The notes under the pieces were generated by a model. That model was not told the DNA's origin. It did not search any database and worked only from the letters and a program-made list of their open reading frames with translations. Position numbers and translations under genes: made by a program. From Tetrahymena thermophila SB210 (lineage: Eukaryota > Ciliophora > Oligohymenophorea > Hymenostomatida > Tetrahymenidae), in contig NW_002476559.1 of NCBI RefSeq assembly GCF_000189635.1, forward strand, positions 744,001 through 808,000: 64,000 nucleotides of DNA, given 5' to 3'. Shown piece by piece: positions 38,442 through 51,548 of this stretch. How positions within the stretch are numbered: position 1 is the first letter of the stretch; each line of letters starts with the position of its first letter.

Positions 38442-38501
38442 AAATCTCTCATTTTCACCCTACCTCTGTTGACAAGTAGGTGGGTCTTATCGAGGGAATA
38501 C
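38442..38501 (-). repeat. Right 60-bp inverted repeat
   Basis: Reverse complement of 27937-27996 (23 identical bases at the outer end, about 51 of 60 overall). Outer flank is CATATGG; left flank is ACATACC. The two could be the ends of one 10.6-kb element or two separate short elements in opposite orientation. Confidence 0.75.
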
Positions 38502-38564
38502 ATATGGATTTAATTATTAGTTGAATTATTCTAGTCTGATTCTCATCCATTAAGATTAATACTT

Positions 38565-38830
38565 GTAACCTAAAAACGAATAGTTTGTGGTTGACTAAAG
38601 CTGCTCAGTAAGCTTAAATTTAATTTAATAATAGATTTTACTAAAAGCATAAATTGACAGCCAATTTAAAACTGCATTGTTTAGAATTTTAAAATGATTT
38701 TTTATAAAAAATAAAATTCCAAAATTAAGGTTTAAAATAATAATTAATTTTCAAAATATATAACTAAATAAAGAAATTTATAATATACTAAAATCATTTA
38801 GATTTGTATTTAATAGTTAATTAAATGGAA
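38565..38830 (+). pseudogene. Decayed tail of a QIYYDL-family gene (relic 1)
   Basis: Matches the last 300 bases of the gene at 36573-38087 with many gaps and substitutions: GACTAAAGCTGCTCAGTAAGCTT corresponds in part to CTGAAGCAGCTCTGTAAGCTT, and AAAATTCCAAAATTAAGG to AATTCCAAAATGAAAGG. The frame is broken and the terminal tail is lost. It lies directly before the first UBR-box gene. Confidence 0.65.
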
Positions 38831-39079
38831 ATCAAAATCTTCTTTCAATTATCTTAAGTTTATTAATTTTATATTAATTTCTGATGATTGAGAAAAGAAA
38901 ATAAATATCTTTCTTTAAATCCTCTTTTTTAAGAAATATTTATCTAAATCTTATAAAAAAGCTTTTTTGTCAAATTAGTTAAATATATAAAAAATTAATT
39001 AATTATTTGATAAGATTCTCAATAAATAAATCATAGAATTATTAAAGTTAGATAAATAATTTATCTTAATTTTAACAGA

Positions 39080-42000
39080 ATGAAGAGAAATCAAAAGCTT
39101 GCATTAGTGACAATTGGTGGATCTGCAATAGCTGCAGCAGCGTTTTACTATTTTTACAAAAGAAGATAAAATATTTAATATAGATATTAATCAATATTGA
39201 AATCATTTAGTTAGTAGGTTTTTACATGTGATCAATTTTAACTCAATAACATGAGCCTTAAGTTCGATTAACTAATTCATCTTGCAACATACGATGAAAG
39301 TGATAACCAGCGTACGTTAGCTGAAAAATTAGAATTTTAGTAAAAAGATTAATTAGAGAATGAAGGAAATTGTAAGAAGGGTTTCAGATAAGGCTCATAA
39401 TTTTATGAATGTCTTGATTGCTCACTTATTAGAAGAGAAATCTAGAAAACTAAAAAATCTATAGAGGAAGATTAGTTTTACTTAGCTTTATGCGAAGAAT
39501 GTTTTTTGACTCCCTAGCACAAAGGTCATAGATATAAAAAGATTGAAGGAGGAGATACAATATAATTTAAGTGCCACTGTGGTGAGTCTAACATTATGGA
39601 TAAAAATTGCTTTTGCAATAATCACAGAGGATTCGAAAAATCGAAAGGTTTTTTTGAAAAAGAATACTTAACTAATACAAAGTTGTGGAAAGGAATCGAA
39701 GTTTTCTTTTTAGATATGTTTCACTTATTATTTGATAATATGGTTGATTTAATAAAGATGAACGAAAATGGGAGAGTTATTGATGAAAATCAAAAATAAT
39801 CAAACAATATGTAAAAGAAAAATAAAAAAGATTGTATCACATTAGAATAATACAAGCATAGAACTGAAAGAATCAACTTTATTTTGAGACTGATCTTAAA
39901 CAAATTTAATGAGTTATTAGAAATTAATCCTAATATAATTCATTTTATCCCTATTATATTCTCAAAGACCCTTAAAAAGCCCATCGCTTTGCAATTCAAA
40001 AGATTAGATAAGATCATTCCTGATAAATGCAAGTGGGCAAGAATTTTCAAAGAATAAAAGGAGATAAATAATGATTTAACTATTTATGAATATCTCCTTC
40101 TTTCATATGAATTGGTAGATGACTAAAATGATGAAATAGTGGCTGAAATTTTAAGGGCTGCGTTAAAAGTAAACAATACATTTTATTTAACACTTTGCGA
40201 AAAGTTTATGAAAATGTTTGCTTTTTCATGTAGAATTTAGAATGCTATTGTAAAAAATGGTAATTATAATGTAGGCTTCTTTCCATCTCTTTCTTATCTT
40301 GTAATTGACTACATTTCATTTTAGAGTACTTTTGATCATTTAATTGAAACTTTAGGTGATGATATTTTAGGTCCTTTGAGCTACTTAAACGCCTATCTCT
40401 CAGCTAAATCAAGTGTAATTTCAGATTTTGATGAATAGTTATATATTTTATTAAATATTTGCTTTGAAATGCTTAGGTTCGTAAATCAACTTAAGGTACT
40501 GTTTTTAAAGTACCCTGAAGGAATAATATCAAATTTGTATAAAATTTGTTTTGCTTTGTTTACAAATAATAGCATTTAGATTAATTAAGAAATTTCAAAA
40601 AATTTACCAGAAAATATTAAGCAAAAGCTCTAAAAAATGTATGTATATAGCCAGTATAGATAAATAGAGAAAATTATGATTTTTGCATTTGTGAACATCT
40701 GCGAAGGCTTGCTACTGATTAATAATGAGGAATTGATACAAAAAGTTCTGCCTTTATTTGTTCATTATTTCTATTTAGGAGTGCATAATTCTCAATTATT
40801 TTTAAATAATTTAGCAAAACAAAAAATAGAATTTTGCAGTTTTTCTGCTACAATTATTAGTCATTTACCTTTACTTGTAGCTCTTTCAGAAAGAAAAATG
40901 TTCTCTGAATCGGTTGTTAAAAATTTTTTTGCAAAAAACTTTAAGTTTAAAACCGAGCAAGATAGAAAAAATTTCTTTAGAAGCTTACATTTAATAGCAT
41001 CTAAATTCATAATTATTAATAGTGAACCTGGAATAATGAGCTAAACAGAAGTATGGCTTTTGATGGTAAATAATAATTAATTTAACTAAGGTTTAAAATC
41101 ATTTATGTAAGCTCTGAAAGACTTTTTATTTTTACCATATTATAGAATATATGACTTTTTTACTCTTACTCACTCGTTAATTTTGTTGGCAGATGATTAA
41201 CCTTTCATTTCTACTCCAGAAAGTTTAATTTCTAGATACTTATAAGGCTGCGATAATTTAAAGCAAAATAATGATCTAACGTAATTAATAAAAAATTATT
41301 AGTTTTTTTATATCCTATGTTAGAATTTAATAGATTCTACTCCTTTCTATAATGTTTTTTCAAAATGTCATGATTTATACTTCCCAGAGCTAAGTTAAAA
41401 TGATGAAAATTAAAAAATATTTTAGCAAAACATTAATGAGATAATCATTACCTGCATAAATTAATAAGGAGACAAGAAAATATATATAAAAGATGTTGAA
41501 TAGTTTTCTAAAATTATTCTTGATTAAACTAATTTAATAGAAAGCAATATCTAACAAGTTTGTACTTTTGAGGATTAGAGCTAAAACATTTAATCTTAGT
41601 ATCTGAAAATTTAAAATGGATATAAGCAAAAACTATACTATAGACACTTACTAAGGGTGAAAGAAGGTTTGGAAGACCTCTGCATAGTGGCTTCAGATGT
41701 AAACAATCAAAATTATTCAATTTTAGGAAGTGATTTTAAACTCTAAAATTTATTCCCTTATCAAAGAGAAATTTACAAGAAATTGATTTTAAATGAAGAA
41801 TTTATTGGTTAAATTGTATCAATAAATTTAAATGCAGAAACTAAACCAGCATTTTTCTCAGCAATTAATCACATAATTCTTCTAGCAATTTAGTTAATCT
41901 AATCGAAAAGTGAATTAGAATTATTTTCTGAAGAAGAAATTACAAAAATTGAAAAAATTGAATCAATCTTAAAAAATGAATAACTAAAAGAAAAATACAT

Positions 42001-42100
42001 GAATGTTAATAATAACTTAAGCGCAGCACAAAAATAGGATTTATAATATACGATGAAAATAAACTAAATGATTTCAGAATACTTAAATCAAAAAGAATGA
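39080..42100 (+). CDS. UBR-box zinc-finger protein, copy 1
   Basis: A single exon of 1007 codons (1006 aa) ends at TGA 42098. An N-terminal hydrophobic segment (LALVTIGGSAIAAAAFYYFY, residues about 7-26) suggests a membrane anchor. Residues 98-182 form a UBR box: CKKGFRQG..YECLDC, LCEECF..H..HRYKKI, FKCHCGES, CFCNNHRG. In N-recognins (UBR1/2) this zinc fold binds N-terminal degradation signals; the usual CDCG is CHCG here. The remaining 800 residues are helical and conserved with copy 2 but not recognised; I see no RING. It may be an N-degron receptor or a divergent E3 lacking a visible ligase domain. Lies in a tandem duplicated segment of about 4.1 kb. Confidence 0.85.
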
Positions 42101-42649
42101 ATGAATAAATGAATTTATTGTAGCTTAGATCAATATTTATTTTTATATTCATATTTTAAAAAAATAATAATTTTTTATGTATTGAAATTATGCATTTTAT
42201 TTTAGATGACATATTATGATTAATATAACATATCAATACATAAATTAAAATAAATAAAAAATTATATTATTCTCATATTTATTAATGCAGGATTGCTCTA
42301 AATATTTCAGACAAGTAAGAAATAAATCTTAAAAATATCTTTTTTTATTTTCCATAACTAAAAAATTAAAAATTAATTTCATTCGTTATTGACTAAATTT
42401 TTCTTTTTATATAGGAAATAATTCCAAATTATATATATTTTTTTTGAACATATTTTTTGTAATTTTTATATTTTATTTAAAATCTAAATAAAAAAATTAA
42501 TTATAATTATTAGTTTAATAATCATATTATAAATTTAAAAGAAAATGTATTTTTCATAATAAAAAAATTATATATGTACATACTTGATGATTCATAATCA
42601 GTGATCAAGTATTTTTATAATAGCAAATTGCTGTATATAATATATTTCA
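42101..42649. other. Junction between the duplicated segments
   Basis: Bases 42101-42204 match the 3' flank of copy 2 (46220-46361). Sequence then switches to a fragment like the end of the 36573-38087 gene (GACATATTATGATTAATATAAC at about 42206), marking the duplication breakpoint. The rest is AT-rich with nothing recognised. Confidence 0.55.
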
Positions 42650-42960
42650 TTGAGATGGATAGTCTTATAGCATAAATATGAACTAGCATCTAGTCTATGA
42701 CTAAAGCAGCTATGTAGCCTTAAAATAAATTAAATTATATATTTTAATAAATGCATAAATTGAAACCCAATTTAAAATTTTATTGCTTAGAAAAATTATT
42801 TCCTATTGAAAATTTAACTCCAAAATGAAAGGTTTAAGAAATGATTTTAAAAATAAATAAATAATGAATTTTATAATATATTGAAACATTTAGATTTTTA
42901 TTTAATTCTTTATTAAATGGTATATTATGATTTATGTGGTATATTAATAAACAATTTCTT
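42650..42960 (+). pseudogene. Decayed tail of a QIYYDL-family gene (relic 2)
   Basis: Matches the end of the 36573-38087 gene: GACTAAAGCAGCTATGTAGCC, AACTCCAAAATGAAAGGTTT, and AAATGGTATATTATGATTTA at the family tail (VYYDL), but frames are broken. It is better preserved at the tail than relic 1 and sits at the same place relative to the second UBR gene, so the duplicated unit already contained it. Confidence 0.7.
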
Positions 42961-43204
42961 AAGTCTTCTTTAAGCTATTCTTAAATTTATTAATGTTTTT
43001 ATTAGTTTCTGATGGAACAAAAAAAAGATAAAAAATATCTTTCTTTTAATCTTCCATAATCAAAAATATTTATTTGATTAGATAAAAGTTTTTTTAATAT
43101 TTTTTTCTCAAATAAATAAAATAATAATTAATAAAATACTCAAATAGAAAAATTTGAATTATTAAAGCTACATAAATAGTTTGTTTCCTGCTATTTTTAT
43201 CTAA

Positions 43205-46200
43205 ATGAAGAGAAATTAACAGCTTGCATTATTGACATTTGGTGGATCTGCAATAGCTGCAGCAACGTTTTACTATTTTTATAAAAGAGGATAAAATATT
43301 TAAGATAGATATTTATCAACATTGAAGTCATTTAGTTGGTATGTTTTTACTTGTGATCAGTTTTAGCTCATTAACATGAGTCAAAATTTCGACTAACTAA
43401 TTGAACTTGCAACATATGATGAAAGTGATAGCCAGTGTACGTTAGCTGAAAAATTATAATTTAAAAAAGAGGAGTTTGAATATGAAGGAACTTGCAAGAA
43501 GGGTTTCAGATAAGGCTTATCATTTTATGAATGTCTTGATTGCTCTCTTATCAGAAGAGAAATCTAAAAAACTAAAAAATCTATAGAAGAGGATAAGTTT
43601 TACTTAGCTTTATGCGAGGAATGTTTTTAGACTCCCTAGCATAAAGGTCATAGATATAAAAAGATTGAAGGAAGGTATAGAATCTAATTTTAGTGCCACT
43701 GTGGCTAGTCTAACATTATGGATTAAAATTGCTTTTGCAATAAGCACAGAGGATTTGAAAAATCGAAAGGTTTTTTTGAAAAAGAATACTTAACTAACAC
43801 AAAACTGTGGAAAGGAATCGAAGTTTTCTTTTTAGATATGTTTCATTTGTTATTTGATAATATGGTTGATTTAATTAAGATGAAGGAAGAAAGGAGAGTT
43901 CTTTTTGAATATCAATTATAATCAAACAACCTTTTAAAGGAAAATAAAAAAAAGTGCATCACAATAGAGTAATAAAAACATGGAGCTGAAAGAATCAACT
44001 TTATTTTGAGACTGATCTTAAACAAATTTAATGAGTTAATAAAAATTAATCCTGTTTTAATTCACTTTATTCCTATTATCTTCTAAAAGACTTTAACAAA
44101 GCCCATTGCTTTGCAATTTAAAAAGTTAGAAAAGACCATTCCTGATACATGTAAGTGGGCAAGAATTTTCAAAGAATAAAAGGAGATAAATAATGAATTA
44201 ACCATTTATGAATATCTCCTTCTTTCATATGAACTAGTAGATGATTAAAATGACAAAATAGTAGCTGAGATTTTAAGGGCTGCGCTAAAAGTAAACAACA
44301 CATTTTATTTAATTCTTTGTGAAAAGTTTATGAAAATGTTTGCTTTTTCCTGTAGAATTTAGAATGCTATTGTAAAAAATGGAAATTTTAATGTAGGTTT
44401 TTTACCTTCTCTTTCTTATCTTGTAATTGATTACATTCCATTTTAGAGTACTTTTGATCACTTAATTGAAACGTTAGGAGATGACATTTTAGGTCCCTTG
44501 AGCTACTTAAACGCCTATCTTTCAAAAGGGTCAAGTTCAAATATAGATTTTGACGAACTGTCCTTCATTTTGCTTAATATTAGCTTTGAAATGCTAAGGT
44601 TTGTAAATCAACTTAAGGTACTGTTATTAAAGTACCCAGAATAAATAATATCAAATTTGTATAAAATTTGTTTTGCTTTGTTTACAAATAATAGCATTTC
44701 GATTAAATAAGAGCTTTCATAAAACTTACGATAAAACATTGAGTAAAAGCTAGTAAAAATATTTGTTTTAAATTAGTATAAAGATATAGAGAAAATTATG
44801 ATTTTTACATTTGTGAATATTTGTGAAGGCTTGCTACTGATAAATAATGAAGAGTTAATACAAAAAGTTCTGCCTTTATTTGTTCATTATTTCTATTTAG
44901 GAGTGAATAATTCTCAATTATTTTTAAATAATTTGGCAAAACAAGAAATAGAATTTTGCAGTTTTTCTGCTACAATTATAAGTCATTTACCTTTACTTGT
45001 AGCTCTTTCAGAAAGAAAAATGTTCTCTGAATCTGTTGTTAAAAATTTTTTTGCAAAAAATTTTAAGTTTAAAAGTGAGCAAGATAGAAAAAATTTCTTT
45101 AAAAGCTTACATTTAATAGCATCTAAATTCATAATTATGAATAGCGAACCTGGAATATTGAGCTAAGCCGAAGAATGGCTTTTGATACTTAATGATAATA
45201 TAAAAAACTAAGCTGTATAACAACTCGTATCAAATCAGAAATACTTTTTATATTTTCCATATTATAGAATATATGACTTTTTTACTCTTACTCACTCATT
45301 AATTTTGTTGGCAGATGATTAACCTTACATTTCTACTCCAGAAAGTTTAATTTCCAGATATTTATAAGGGTGGGATAAATAATTGAAGCAAAATAAAGAT
45401 CTAACATAATACATAAAAAATTATGACCTTTTAATTAATCTATGTTAGAATTTAATAGATTCAACTACTTTCTTTAATGTTTTTTCAAAGTGTCATGATT
45501 TATACTTCCCAGAGCTAAGTTAAAATGGCGAAAATTAAAAAATATTTTAGCAAAATATAAATGAGATAATCATTACCTGCATAAATTAATAAATAGACAA
45601 GAAAATCTATATAAAAGATGTTGAAGAAATTTCTAAAACTATTCTTAATTAAACTAATTTAATTGAAAGCAGTATCTAACAAGTTTGTACTTTTGAGGAT
45701 TAGAGCTAAAATATTTAATCTTAGTATCTGAAAATTTAAAATGGATATAAGTAAAAATTTTACTTTAGACACTTACTAAGGGGGAAATAATGGTTGGAAG
45801 ACCTCTGCATTATGGCTTCAGAATTAAACAGTTAAAATTATTCAATTTTAGGAAGTGATTTTAAACTCTAAAATTTATTCCCTTATCAAAGAGAAATTTA
45901 TAAGAAATTGATTTTAAACGAAGAATTTATTAGTTAAATTGTAACAATAAACTTAAATCCAAAAATTTAACCATAATTTTTCTCAGCAATTAATCACATA
46001 ATTCTTCTTGCAATTTAGTTAATCTAATCCAAAAGTGAATTTGAAATATTTTCTGAAGAAGAAATTACAAAAATTGAAAAAATTGAATCAATCTTAAAAA
46101 ATGAATAGCTAAAAGAAAAATACATAAATATCAACAATATGTTAATTCCATAATAAAAAATGAACTATTTAATGATAGTAAACAAAATGATTTCAGAATA

Positions 46201-46219
46201 CTTAAACCAGAAAGAATGA
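43205..46219 (+). CDS. UBR-box zinc-finger protein, copy 2
   Basis: A single exon of 1005 codons (1004 aa) ends at TGA 46217. It is collinear with copy 1, with the same N-terminal hydrophobic segment (GGSAIAAATFYYFY) and UBR box (CKKGFRQG..YECLDC, CEECF, HKGHRYKKI, CHCGQS, CFCNKHRG). All putative zinc ligands of copy 1 are kept. Differences are mostly single codons, small in-frame changes after the UBR box, and a more diverged patch around bases 44550-44770. Both copies have intact frames over about 1000 codons, which argues that both are under selection or that the duplication is recent. Confidence 0.85.
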
Positions 46220-46536
46220 ATGGATGAATGAATGAATTTATTACAGCTTATTTGAGTGAAACTTTTTGATTGATATTTATTTTATGTTCATTTTTAAATT
46301 TTAATAAAATGGTTAACTTAATAAAAATTTTTTATGTTTTAAAATTATATATTTTATTTTAGTTTTCTATTATTTCCAAAAGCAACAAATATATTTGAAA
46401 TAAACAATCTCAAGATATATATTATTTTAACCTAATATGAGCATTCTTTGCAATATAAAATTAAACTAAAAAGAAAATATACTTAGTGTATTAAAAAAAA
46501 AATATTTTAAAAATTATTCTTTACTGTTTAATTAAA
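46220..46536. other. Intergenic spacer
   Basis: Bases to about 46361 belong to the duplicated flank; the rest is AT-rich with no feature seen. Confidence 0.5.
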
Positions 46537-48243
46537 ATGACACTTTTAAACAATAAGTTATTTATTGACCAAATTAATTAAGATTCTGATATCGATGCTA
46601 TAAACAACATAAATTTAATTTTAAAAAGAGTTTTTACTAAATAAAGCAGAAATTAATTCATTAAAGAATAAATACTCAACATTAAACAAATTAGGCAATT
46701 AATTAAAAAAAAAACTTTAATTAAAATACTTTTGCTTTTAAAGATGAATTTGAGAAAAAAAGGATAAGATCCAGCTTAAAAAGGAGAAAAAATAGAAAAT
46801 GTTGTTAAATTAATTTACTTGATAAGAGCTTTTTGGTTAGTATACAGAATTTCAATGGTTTATATGCTGATAATATTATATTAAACAATGTTTTCTCTAT
46901 TTTATGGTTTAATATTGCTTTGTTAGATCATTGAAATACTATAAATCATCAAGTAAAATGAATAAAATCCATAAAAAGTAAATATAATTTGTTAGTATTT
47001 ATTACTAACAAACTATTATTAAAGTAGCTAAATAACTTTTTAAGCTGCTTAAATTGTTATAATTAGCTTTTAGGCTCTTATTTTATAGATTTAATCTATA
47101 TTTAACAGCGATTAGCATCTATACTTAATTTCTACAATTTAGTTTATTAGTTCTTGTTTATCTGTTTTAATGTCTTTAGCAAATAAAACTCAGTTAATAC
47201 AAATAAGATAGATATACAAGATTTATTTAATTAGATTAGCTCATAAAATATTAGTTCCTGGTCTTTTCTTTCAATGCGTCTATCAAGCTCCTTATATAAC
47301 AATTGGATACTTGTTAGTATAAATATATTTGCTCAGTTTTTTTCATTCAATGAGATTCGAAGAAAAGATATTATCAATTAAGTTTAAACATGATGAAATT
47401 GATAAAAAAATGAAGCTTTATCTTATTTTTAACATAATTTTTACTTTCCTAGGATTCTCAATAAATTTGTTAGCACTAAACAACGAAAGCTCTATTAATT
47501 TTGACAAAGTTAATTTATTTTATGAAAAAGTCTTTTAAGGAATACTTTCAATATAAATAATTGTGCTTTTTATAATTTCTGAAATTGTGATTTCCAAAAT
47601 AAGCTTATCCATGTTGATAATCTATACGTTTTTTGGGTTATTATTGATTAACTTTAAGGATAATATATCTTACTTAATAAAATGCATAAAGCACGGTCCT
47701 TTACTAAGAACAATCAATATGGATGGTGACAAAATAAAACACCTAACTGAAGATCAAATCTTCTCTGAGTATTATAACTTTACTAAAGAATAAAAATACA
47801 TAGGAGTTAAAACATAAAACTTTAATAGCGAATTACTTTGTAAAGTTGCTTTACAACTAATTTAATATGGAAAAACAATAAAGATATCTACTTTAATGGA
47901 AGATTATTTTGTACTATTTCAAGATTAAAAGTGTTTAAAATTAATCATTAAGTCAAATTGGTTTGCATAGGGATGCTTTAACATTTTAAATAATTTAAGA
48001 CCTTTATCTTTAAATATTGAGATAAAATACACATTATTAATAGAAAATCAAATTTCCTGTTTTATCTTTTAGAATTTTGATTTGATTCCTTTCTTACAAA
48101 TTTATTTCAGAGATAATTTTTCTATGGAATTAATTAACAAAATAAAGTCTGAAACCCTAAGATTCATTGCTTACAGTAAAATCTAATCAACTAATATGAC
48201 AGTAAATCCTGAATAAGTTTATTTTGATCTTTTAGATTTCTGA
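46537..48243 (+). CDS. Multi-pass membrane protein, QIYYDL-tail family (long member)
   Basis: A single exon of 569 codons (568 aa) ends at TGA 48241. The N-terminus is about 80 residues longer and charged (many Lys/Arg, KKKTLIKILLLLKMNLRKK). Hydrophobic segments follow, then KHGPLLRTINMDG, KHLTEDQIFSEYYNF, FDLIPFLQIYF and the tail MTVNPEQVYFDLLDF. The last 30 residues align with the end of the LRR protein at 54082-55742 (MTYNPNYVFWDLYID). The start could be internal, but no TGA interrupts the upstream part. Confidence 0.8.
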
Positions 48244-48855
48244 ATGAACAATAATCGATAATATATACTCTTTTATTTAGTATTACATTAAGAAAAAATT
48301 TATTATTCCATAAATTTATATTTTTTTATTGTGATTAAATTGAAATGAAATTTATTTAAAAATAGAATAATTTTTTCAAAAATTTTAAAACATTTTTTTA
48401 ATTTTTAAATTATGTTTAAAATTTAATTTAAAAATATAAATTCATTTTTTGATATTTTTAAGAAATTTAAAAAGAAAGGAATTGACTACAAAAATTTTAA
48501 TGAAACTAAAAATTAAAGAAACTTCAAGTCCTTTTTTATTTAAAATGGTGCGTAAATTACTAGAAATTTAGTTAGTATTAAAATATCATCAAGCTTTTTG
48601 AATAGTATGTAAATATTCATGATGGTATATTACTGAACTTAAATAGAATTTTGGTAGATTTAAGAATTCCATAAACAAATAATTTATTAACCAAAAGAAA
48701 ATGTGTTTGTTTGTTTATTAAATTTAGATGGATGTTATAAATTAAATCTTTTACCAAACATTTTGTTTAAGAAATTTTGATTAAAAAAAAAGATTTCTTA
48801 AATTTGTTTGAATTAAAAAAAAAGGTTAGAGTTTAGATATTAGTTTCAAGAGAGA
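48244..48855. other. Intergenic, AT-rich
   Basis: No gene or RNA recognised. Confidence 0.55.
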
Positions 48856-50370
48856 ATGCCAACAAATTTAAAATTAGAAGGCAAAAGCCTGTAGTTTTTA
48901 AGACTGATTCTAGCAATTACTGCTTCGATTTATAGGATATCTGTTATTGTTTCGATAGTCAATTTTATTTAGCAAGATCTTTTGAAGTTAGCGATTCCTT
49001 TAATAATAACTTAATTATTTATGATAGGATCTTCAGTTTTTGGGATAGTTAGCAGCTAAAATTAGCAAAGTTTTAAGGATAACATTCTCAGAGAGTTAGT
49101 TTATTTAATACCAAACATAAAAAAGAATGAGCAAGGACCTCATTGGCCAAGCTCGTTTAGTTTATTGTCTAAAGTTTATGGTCATTTCCTTGAGATGATA
49201 TACTTAATGGCCATAATAATATTCACAGAAAAAACTAGCTTAAATGATCAAATAGTTTAGATACTCAATTTTTTTCTGCTTGTATTTATTTTGGAATCAT
49301 AATATGCAAAAAACAACGTAAGCTTATTTTAGTTGCTTTCAAATGTCATTTTGAGATTTGCAGCGAGAAGTTTGTTTCTTGGATAGTTTTTGCTTTGTCA
49401 TAGATCGATATATTTCTTTGTCTTTGATTTGATAGTCGTAGTCTTGTTTATAAGTTTTTCTGGAATTGAGGAATTACAGTAAAATGCTTTCACATTTGGA
49501 TACAAGTATGATGAACCCAAAGAAAAACTGTCATCTTCGTTTCCAGAAAATCTTATTTTGCCTCCTCTTAGCTTTGGTATTCATTTTATAAAAAGTTCAA
49601 AAAGTGAAAATGAAGAGCTAGATGTAGAGAAAGAAAATATTTTTTCAGGAATACAAGTCATACATATAGCAGCAATGATTCTCTTTGATCTTGTATTCAA
49701 TAATTGGGAATAAAATAAAACTTTCAGAAGAATCCTTCATATTTATTTGATCATTCTTTTTTATTAATTCATTAAATCTCTCATTTGGCTTTTTAAATTC
49801 TTGATGTATGGACCCATTGTTAGGACTTTACTTGTAGATTGTTAAGACCTGGCTTTTGTGAGTGATGCAAATTTATAAAAACAATACTTCCGCTTTAAGC
49901 CTTTATAAAAGATAATTAATTTGAAGTTCTAGAACTTCTAAGCGTACTAGTTTAAAAGAATAGTAAAGATCCTAATGTAAACATAAAAGCAGTTTAATAT
50001 TTTCATGAAATGTGGATAATTCGATGACGAGTTTGTAACAGCTAAAAGCGAAAATGCTATTTACTTATATATCTCGAATATAGAGTTTACTTCAACAATA
50101 GTTTCTTTGATTGCAGAGGAGTAATATTATTAATTACCTTTTCAAATAAAAGTGTCAGAGCAAGTCACTTAATTCAAAGAAAAGTTTCTACTCAACGAGT
50201 TTGTGTAAAATTACTAAATTATTCCAAACATAGCAGAAGATAGTGATATGAATAATTGTATCATCCATTTTAAGCTCATAGTTCTACAATCAGTCGTTTT
50301 CCAAAAATTCATTTAAAGCGAATTGCATTTCATGCCAAAGCAAATCTTTTACGATATTTTTGATGAATGA
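48856..50370 (+). CDS. Multi-pass membrane protein, QIYYDL-tail family
   Basis: A single exon of 505 codons (504 aa) ends at TGA 50368. Six or seven hydrophobic segments (FLRLILAITASIYRISVIVSI, SIYFFVFDLIVVVLFI, RILHIYLIILFY) precede MYGPIVRTLLVDCQDL and LQKQYFRFKPLQ. The C-terminal half contains NYQIIPNIA, and the tail is MPKQIFYDIFDE. Somewhat richer in G/C and CTT/AAG codons than the upstream neighbours. Function unknown. Confidence 0.82.
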
Positions 50371-51251
50371 AAATGATGCGAAGGCAATAACTAGTTCATT
50401 TTTCAATTTAATTTAACATAACAAAAAATGTTAAACTTTAAAATCTTTCAAAAGGATAAAAATCTAAAAATGTGTAATCATCTCAACTAAATAAACTAAA
50501 TAGAACTAATCAAGAAATTTAGTAAATGAAATGAAATTAAATTAACAAAGATTTAATTCTAAATAAAAATAATAATACAAACTAAAAATAGGTAAAAATA
50601 AATAATTAAATAAAGTCTAAAAATAAAAAATAATTTAAATATTCAAAAGATAATTTTAGTGCTATTTAATCTGAAATATATCTCAATATATTGTTTGCTG
50701 CTAATAAAAATTATTGCTTTGTATTTATTAGAATTCTTATAAATTTCATATTGTAAATATCAATAATTTAATTTATTACCTCATCAAAAATAATTAAATG
50801 CTTGGTTAGGTAATTTTTTATCACTGAGCCAAATTATTTTCAAATTTTTAAAATATCTAATTGAAATTCTGTCTATCTTTATTTTGATATCTTTGCTCCT
50901 ATTTCTCAATAAATTCAACTTTGAATTATTTTGTTAAATTATTTCAAATCTCTTTTTGTAGAATCTTAGATTAATAGTTTTTTATTATTAAAATAATAAC
51001 TTACATCAATAATTATTAGCGGCATTTTAATGAAATTTTTGCTAAAAATATAAAATTTATTTGAAAAAATATGGCGTTTTTAGATGAATATTTATTTTTT
51101 TAAAAATTATTCAAGCTTTTACTCCAAAATAATAACAAAATCAATAAGTTTTATGTTAGTAAAAATACCAAATTTAAAATTTTAGATTACTTGAAAATTA
51201 TTACTAAGATTAAATTTTATAAATTTATAAATGTTTGATTGATTGATTGAG

Positions 51252-51298
<47 letters not shown>

Positions 51299-51548
51299 TA
51301 ATCAATCAATCTGAAATATTTATTTGTAAATTAATTGAAAACGTAATTTCGATATGTATTTTAAATTATAGTTAGCATCATTGATTAATGATCTAAATGA
51401 CATAATTGGTATTAAACAAGCAAAAGTTTATAATTAATAAATTAATTAATAATCAAATTAAGATATAAGAATATAGACATTATATAAATTAATTTGTTTT
51501 TACTTATTGTTTTAACTGCACTCATTCATACATAAATACATACATTCT
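50371..51548. other. Intergenic with tetranucleotide tract
   Basis: No gene recognised. The only distinct feature is the CTAT tract at 51253-51298, flanked by TGATTGATTGA and TCAATCAATC, which are complementary to each other. Confidence 0.55.
51253..51298. repeat. (ATCT)n microsatellite
   Basis: About eleven uninterrupted ATCT/CTAT units. Confidence 0.95.

Larger units (their letters stand above)
38505..46361 (+). repeat. Tandem duplication of a 4.1-kb segment
   Basis: Units are about 38505-42204 and 42630-46361, each a gene-tail relic plus a UBR-box gene plus a short 3' flank. Start codons are 4125 bp apart and stops 4119 bp apart. Coding parts are nearly identical over long runs; flanks are more diverged. 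Confidence 0.8.

Noticed and set aside
41529-41720. Minus-strand frame of 63 codons
   Set aside because: Antisense to the UBR-box gene.
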